Positions 59,401 through 64,000 of a stretch of DNA of 64,000 nt are shown piece after piece; the first letter of the stretch is position 1, and every line of letters starts with the position of its first letter. Position numbers and translations under genes: made by a program. Source of the stretch: Zingiber officinale (Eukaryota; Streptophyta; Magnoliopsida; Zingiberales; Zingiberaceae). The stretch is taken from contig NC_055991.1 in the NCBI RefSeq assembly GCF_018446385.1, forward strand, positions 115,115,794 to 115,179,793, written 5' to 3'. The notes below the pieces were generated by a model. It was not told the DNA's origin. It saw only the letters and a program-made list of their open reading frames with translations, and searched no databases.

Positions 59401-60012
59401 ATTGGAGAAGAGCTTGTTGGCGAGGACGTATGCCTCCCACAAGGACCGATCGAAGCGAGCGCTTCGGGAGGAGGAGGAGGCGGAGAAGGGAAGCATGTAG
59501 TGGAAGAGCTGCCAGAGGCGGCGCTTGCAGAATCCATGGTAGAAGCGGTCATACAGATCCGAAGGGAGGAAGGCCGGCACGCACTTGAACCGATCGAGCA
59601 GCGTCTGTGCCACATCGTCCTGCTCGTGAGCCTCCACGTCGACTTGGAGGGAGCCAACGTAGAGCACCTCCATGTCTTCCGGGAGCCCGTCCTTGAGCTG
59701 GAGAAGGAGGGAGTCCTCGTCCCAGGAGAAGCTCCACCCGCGGCCGTCCGGACGGCGGCGAGCCCGCACCGGGAGCTGGTTGGCCACGATGATGATCCGC
59801 TCCTGCGCCTGCGAGGACTGCACGTCGGAGGCCACGCTGCTCGCCCGCTCCTCCTCCTCCTGCAGTTCCGCCAGCGAAGACGGCACCGTCATCACTCTAG
59901 ACATCCGCCGCAACCCTCGCGCTCCTCCTCCTCCTCCGCCGCCGCCAAGACTCAGCGCCTCAAAGTTCCCCGAGGCCAAATCGAGAAGGTTGGTGTACGA
60001 TCTGGACATCAT
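56428..60012 (-). CDS. Class II trehalose-phosphate synthase (TPS7-like), 3 exons
   Basis: Exons on the minus strand: 60012-57989, 57273-57000 and 56751-56428, with GT-AG introns of 715 and 248 bp. They join in frame to 873 codons, the usual class II length and exon layout. The start MMSRSYTNLLDLASGNF is the family's conserved N-terminus. A GT20 synthase domain (residues ~72-555) shows IIVANQLPV, WIHDYHLM (218-225), DMDLFKG (357-363) and RDGLNLTPYEYI (455-466). A HAD phosphatase-like domain (~603-850) shows LLDYDGTLVP (608-617), SGRG (647-650) and GDDRSDEDMF (795-804). Class II proteins are cytosolic and mostly thought to be regulators of trehalose-6-phosphate/SnRK1 sugar signalling with little or no activity. 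The poly-Gly run (23-30) and Ser-rich insert (177-184) look lineage-specific. Best guess is TPS7, from overall similarity. Confidence 0.93.
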
Positions 60013-60317
60013 CTTGGCTTTCCACCGTTTCTTTTCCTGCGCAGAGCTCAGATCAGAAGCGAGAAGCCCTAGAAGACAATGGAGGAGGAATCAAAGACCG
60101 CCATGGATGCCCCCACCATGGTTGATGAATTGGATAACGAGGGAGTTGAACTTTCGGTCATTTTTTTTACATGCCCCTCATTTTAACAGATATTTTAAAA
60201 TACTCCTAAAATGTTGTGAAATGAAATATCCTTCGGTAATTTTACAACGGGTGCTTCTAAAATTTATGATTGCCAAAAAGTCACCCGAGATTTGAAAATG
60301 TGCAAAAGGCACACTTT
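60013..60317 (-). promoter_or_regulatory. TPS leader and proximal upstream region
   Basis: Directly upstream of the start (gccaagATGATG) is a CT-rich leader ('tcttctagggcttctcgctt', about 60078-60055), normal for a plant 5' untranslated region. 'ctctgcgcag' at about 60044-60035 could be a 3' splice site of a leader intron, unproven. No clear TATA box before transposon-like sequence begins at 60318. Confidence 0.5.
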
Positions 60318-60902
60318 TAGGAATGACAACGGGTAAGATTTAAGTAGAATTTCATATCCTTTTTATCAATCTTCATTTATTATATCTATTATATACTTAT
60401 CTTTATACCTATTGGATATTTAACTTTTATACGCATCCTCATACCAGTTGGAGGTTCGGGTATCCATATCCTACTCATCATCCTATTACTCCCTACCATT
60501 CTCATTTTTTTTAAAAACAATATTTCAATATACTTGTTTGCTCTTCCTCATTTCGCGCTCCTTCGATTGGGTGAACATTTCTCATGAAAAAGAAGATGAG
60601 ATACGTGTTGATGACTGGATAAAGAGACAAACTAAGTCTTTTTTCCAAGGCGAAAACGAGCTAAAGTTTTTTATTTTCCAATAAAAAATGAGGCTTATAT
60701 TATTTTATTTATATGTATATATCGAATATCGGGTAGGGTATAGGTAGCATTTTACCACATCCACCTCCATACCCATACTTGAAAATACACATACCCAAAT
60801 ACCTATTTACTATAATAGGGTATAAAAATTTCCTCCATATACTCCTCCATTTCGGTCGGATGTTGGATTACCCATCGAATTCAGGTGAAATTATCATCCC
60901 TA
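60318..60902. mobile_element. hAT-type MITE upstream of TPS
   Basis: Ends tagga/gatgac-like: 'taggaatgacaacgggta' at 60318 and complement 'tagggatgataat' at 60902-60890. The interior has 'cgggtatccatatcc' and 'atacccaaatacc'-type repeats usual for this MITE group. The candidate 8-bp TSD (cacacttt / catactac) is poor, so the exact ends are uncertain. Confidence 0.5.
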
Positions 60903-60921
60903 CATACTACAACTACAATGG

Positions 60922-62310
60922 TACGCCATAATTTAGTTACACTAGCACTATTATAGTGTTGATTTTTAAAAATCAGTGTCAAGACGGTGTTATTTTCTAA
61001 AAATCAGCACAACGACAATGATGGTTTCTAAAAATTACTACAATGGCTGTAATAATTTTTAAAAATCAATACCACAACGGTACTTATGTAATTAAATTGT
61101 GGTATTGACTTTTTAAAGATAATAAAAAGAGCATATTTAGACTATGAAACATTATGAAAATCAACAGGAGTTTGAATGGATTCAATTGGTGCTCTTTGAT
61201 CCATCAATAGATTTTGATCGAAACTTATTGATAGACCTAGAAGATTTAGATTTTTAAAAAGTTGACATGTAATGGAAGATTAGTACTATAAAAGAATTTA
61301 TGGTATTTGTGTATAGTTTTGACTTCCCTACAATAAGTTATATGTATGTGTCTATTATCTTAAAGTCATAAACTTTGAAAACCTTCTAATTACTATTATT
61401 AATGACTTCAAAATATTTCTAGACACATATATACTTCGGGGCACTTTAGAAACTTGTAACACTTGCAATGGATCTGATCGGAACTCTCTAGGTCAATCAG
61501 TAGATTTAGTTCAAAATCCCTTGATGGACCCGAAAAGACTTTAAATGATAGTTTTGAGCTTGAAAATGGGCTACTATGATTTTCACCTGTAATAAATGTA
61601 GATCTCTAAACGAGCTTATTAAAAAAAAACTACGCATCGTTCTGATACTTTGAGTAAAAAATTATGGCATTTGGAAGCAAACAATTGACACATACACATA
61701 ACTTATTATTGGGTGTCAGAATCAGGCATGAACATCATATATATATCTCTGCTGTACTACCCTCTTCCATTACATGTTCACTTTTCATAAATCTAAATCT
61801 CCTAGGTCCATCAATAGGTTTCGGTTAAAATTCATTGATGGAGTTAAAGTGCTTCGATCGGATACATTCGAGTGTTACAAATTTTTGAAGTGCCTCAGAA
61901 TCTATATATGCTCAAAGATATTAGCTTGAAGTCATTAACAACAGTGATTAGAAGTTTTCATTAGAACTAGGCATGAATATCATAAATACTTTCGCTGCGC
62001 TATCCTCTTCTATTACATATCAACTTTTTAAAAATCTAAATCTCTTACATCCATTAATGGATTTCGGTCAAAATATATTAATGGGCCTAGGGAACTCTAA
62101 TAAACTCATTCCAACTCTTGTGGATTTTTGTAATGCTCTGGTGTCCAAATATGTCATTATTTACTATTTTTAAAAAACCTAACATCACAGCTTATCACAC
62201 CAACACCGCTATAGTACTTGTTTTTAAAAACCAACACTATAGCAGTGTTGATATAATTAAACTATGATGTTGGTTTTTAAAAATTAACATCACAGCGGTT
62301 ATTACATGCA
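60922..62310. repeat. Long inverted repeat (foldback element), ~1.4 kb
   Basis: The left arm (about 60922-61560) pairs imperfectly along its length with the right arm (about 62310-61750). Examples: 'gatttagatttttaaaaagt' (61246) against 'actttttaaaaatctaaatc' (62023); 'gttaatgact'-type 'attaatgacttcaaa' (61400) against 'ttgaagtcattaac' (61928); 'tatagtgttgatttttaaaa' (60953) against 'tttttaaaaaccaacactata' (62220). Identity looks like 75-85%. The loop is ~150-200 bp. No ORF. Confidence 0.75.
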
Positions 62311-62890
62311 TGTAAAGGAGAGGAAATTTTAATTTAATTTAAGAGGGAAAAGAAGAGAGAAAAGTTATTGTAGGCAAAGGAGAGAATAAAAAGTCGGCTC
62401 TAACATAGGGGTAAAATGGGAAATAAAGACATCTTTTGGGCATTTTTAAACAACAGGGCGTCTTTTGGGCAATCCCAAACTTTGGGTGCACCCTTTGAAC
62501 AATTATCGGTGTGTATATATGAATAATGTTATGGTGCTCACCTCCCGTGGGCAACTCCGTAAGCGATAGAGTGCACTTTCGAGCACCCGGATTGCCCTTT
62601 CTTTTGGCACTATTATACTAACTATGAGTTTATAGTTGTTATACAATTATAATAGCTATGATTTTATAATATTACAATTGCATAGTTATAATAGTTATGG
62701 GACCATATTCTATACTGTTGCAAAAGGTAAAATCTGTTTGACCCCTCCATTATTATTTCACACGATTGGGAGAGAGTAAATCAGGACACCTAAGTTAGCC
62801 ATTGCATAGAAGGGTAATTTCTCAGTTTTTGCTGGGATTCGACTCTTGCTTAATTCTATAAATCTGTCATGTGATAACCAATTTAGCTAT
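62311..62890. other. Intergenic sequence with a small self-complementary patch
   Basis: About 62610-62700 is nearly self-complementary ('actatgagtttatagttgt' ... 'acaattgcatagttataata'), MITE-like. The rest shows no gene. 'gggtgcaccctttg' at about 62485 resembles the reverse of 60240-60316, so both sides of the transposon cluster may once have been joined. Confidence 0.4.
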
Positions 62891-63210
62891 TGTTGATAAT
62901 TCTAAATGCATGAATTAAAACGAATTAATACGATAAAGGCTTACAGCGATCTCTCGCAGATCTACAATCGACGACGGCAAGACTCGCTGTCGGAAGAATG
63001 ATCACAGATCAGAAAGCTCTCTGTAATTCCACGAACCAAATCTCACTGCCTCAGATGTTCTCTTTCTCTCTTTCTTATCTTTTTTCTTACGCTGCTGAAT
63101 GATCCTTGGACGCACCCCTTATAAAGGGAAATAACCCAGGGGTATAATGGATTTTTCCATTAAGAGTAGTGGGGAACGTGGGCATATTCCCACTTTCCCC
63201 ATTTCCTACA
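62891..63210 (-). repeat. Short LTR (320 bp), minus strand
   Basis: Plus orientation tgttgataat ... ttcctaca. On the minus strand it begins tgtaggaaat right after polypurine tract agtgggaga (complement of 63211-63219), so it is the 3' LTR of an element whose body lies to the right. 'ccccttataaaggg' (about 63115) gives a TATA-like box. Confidence 0.65.
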
Positions 63211-63567
63211 TCTCCCACTCGTCCAAGGTAAGTCACTAAGACTAGTTCATTCAGTTAAGTCACAAAGACTAGTTAGTCATGAAAACTAAATAAGTCACAT
63301 AGACTATTTAAGAGTTTAGTCACATAGACCATATTAGAGCATCCAATCCATACTTAGAGAAAATGGTTCGTGCGACAGCAAACACACTGAGAGATAGTTG
63401 CTAAGAAGATTGTTACACTTTACATAGCCGCTTTCTGAGCAATCAATACTAACAAAGTTGTTACACTTTACTTAGCCACTCATATAAATTAGAGACACTC
63501 TGCATGACACATAGCCTCTTTTTTGATGACGCATAACCTTTATCCAGGATCCATCCAATCTCCCAGT
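63211..63567 (-). other. Internal sequence of the 62891 LTR element
   Basis: Short diverged repeats of 'aagtcacatagact' (about 63225-63330) and 'gttacactttac' (63413, 63463). No ORF. It is cut at 63568 by another LTR. Confidence 0.5.
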
Positions 63568-64000
63568 TGTTGGTTAATCCTAGGAAAACGTACCGGTTCC
63601 ACTATACAAAAATTTTTGTACAAATGTCGAACCTTTCCTTAAATAACCTATTGTATTCTTTAGAAATTAAATCAGGATTCGCAGACGGAACTTAACATCA
63701 TTGATTCCAAATTTAACTTATCTTGACGATTGATACTATACTAATGAAACTGATTTCTTACATAAAGTTAATCTCTCTTAAAACATTTATTATTCAGTTG
63801 AAGAATTTATAGGTTCATAGTAGTTAGATACCTCATTTATCTATAAAAAAGATACTAAAATGTAAAAAATCACCACCAAATAGCACAAAAATATTGTACA
63901 AATCACACAATGACCTGCTAAAAATCGAGAAGCCAAAAAATTTGAACAATAACCAACAACAAACAAATAATGTAATGTGAAAATCGAACAAAATAAGATT
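63568..64000 (-). repeat. Family S LTR, partial, runs off the window
   Basis: Plus orientation starts tgttggttaatcctagg. Its complement ends '...tttgtacaaaaatttttgt', 'gtggaaccggtacg', 'aaccaaca', closely matching the end of the solo LTR at 37869-40460. Orientation minus. The start of the LTR is outside the window. Confidence 0.8.

Noticed and set aside
59122..60072. 316-codon plus-strand ORF
   Set aside because: It lies opposite the GC-rich first exon of the TPS gene and has no family features; a shadow of the real frame.
62760..62890. Possible SINE with a B-box-like 'ggattcgactc'
   Set aside because: No A box at the right distance and no poly-A tail or TSD seen; support too weak.

Overview
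This window is nuclear DNA of a flowering plant, most likely a monocot and plausibly ginger-family. The ginger-family placement is an inference from the style of the repeats and was not tested. The DNA is mostly AT-rich. It holds one intact spliced host gene near the right end and about 52 kb of nested transposons with clean target-site duplications (TSDs) that let the insertion order be read.

Left block (1-16348). A decayed Ty1/copia element (1-1445, resuming at 14599 and ending in its 3' LTR at 14788-16348) was split by a young, nearly complete Sirevirus-type copia element (1451-14593, TSD taagg). The Sirevirus has ~1.9 kb LTRs with clustered palindromes, gag, pol, a spliced-looking envelope-like ORF and several polypurine tracts. 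Its coding frames carry a few stops and frameshifts. Its 5' LTR was then hit by a 1383-bp PIF/Harbinger-like DNA element (3002-4384, TSD taa) that carries a broken piece of a SHORT-ROOT-type GRAS gene. The 3' LTR lacks this insert.

Middle block (16878-~52690). A minus-strand copia-type element with gag but no visible pol (M) has been opened by three insertions: a truncated LTR (19078-21592), a plus-strand relative of M (E, 21793-46027), and a deleted LTR element (H, 46699-52218). E contains another gag-only element (F, 22047-29514) and a solo LTR (30469-42871). That solo LTR in turn holds a hAT transposon (30725-37387) carrying exon pieces of a CDC48-like gene and a HOP/STI1-like co-chaperone gene, and a second solo LTR (37869-40460). 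H contains a TRIM-like element, which contains a solo LTR, which contains another LTR remnant: five layers counting M.

Right block (52690-64000). After decayed repeat sequence comes an intact three-exon, minus-strand class II trehalose-phosphate synthase gene (56428-60012, 873 aa, TPS7-like). Its upstream side holds a hAT-type MITE, a ~1.4-kb long inverted repeat, and two more minus-strand LTR pieces, the last of which runs off the window.

Working together: the TPS gene is the only gene likely to serve the plant. The Sirevirus had (or nearly had) the machinery that the gag-only families lack, so those families probably moved with enzymes supplied in trans. Two unrelated DNA transposons have each picked up host gene fragments (GRAS; CDC48 plus HOP), which could be sources of regulatory small RNA.
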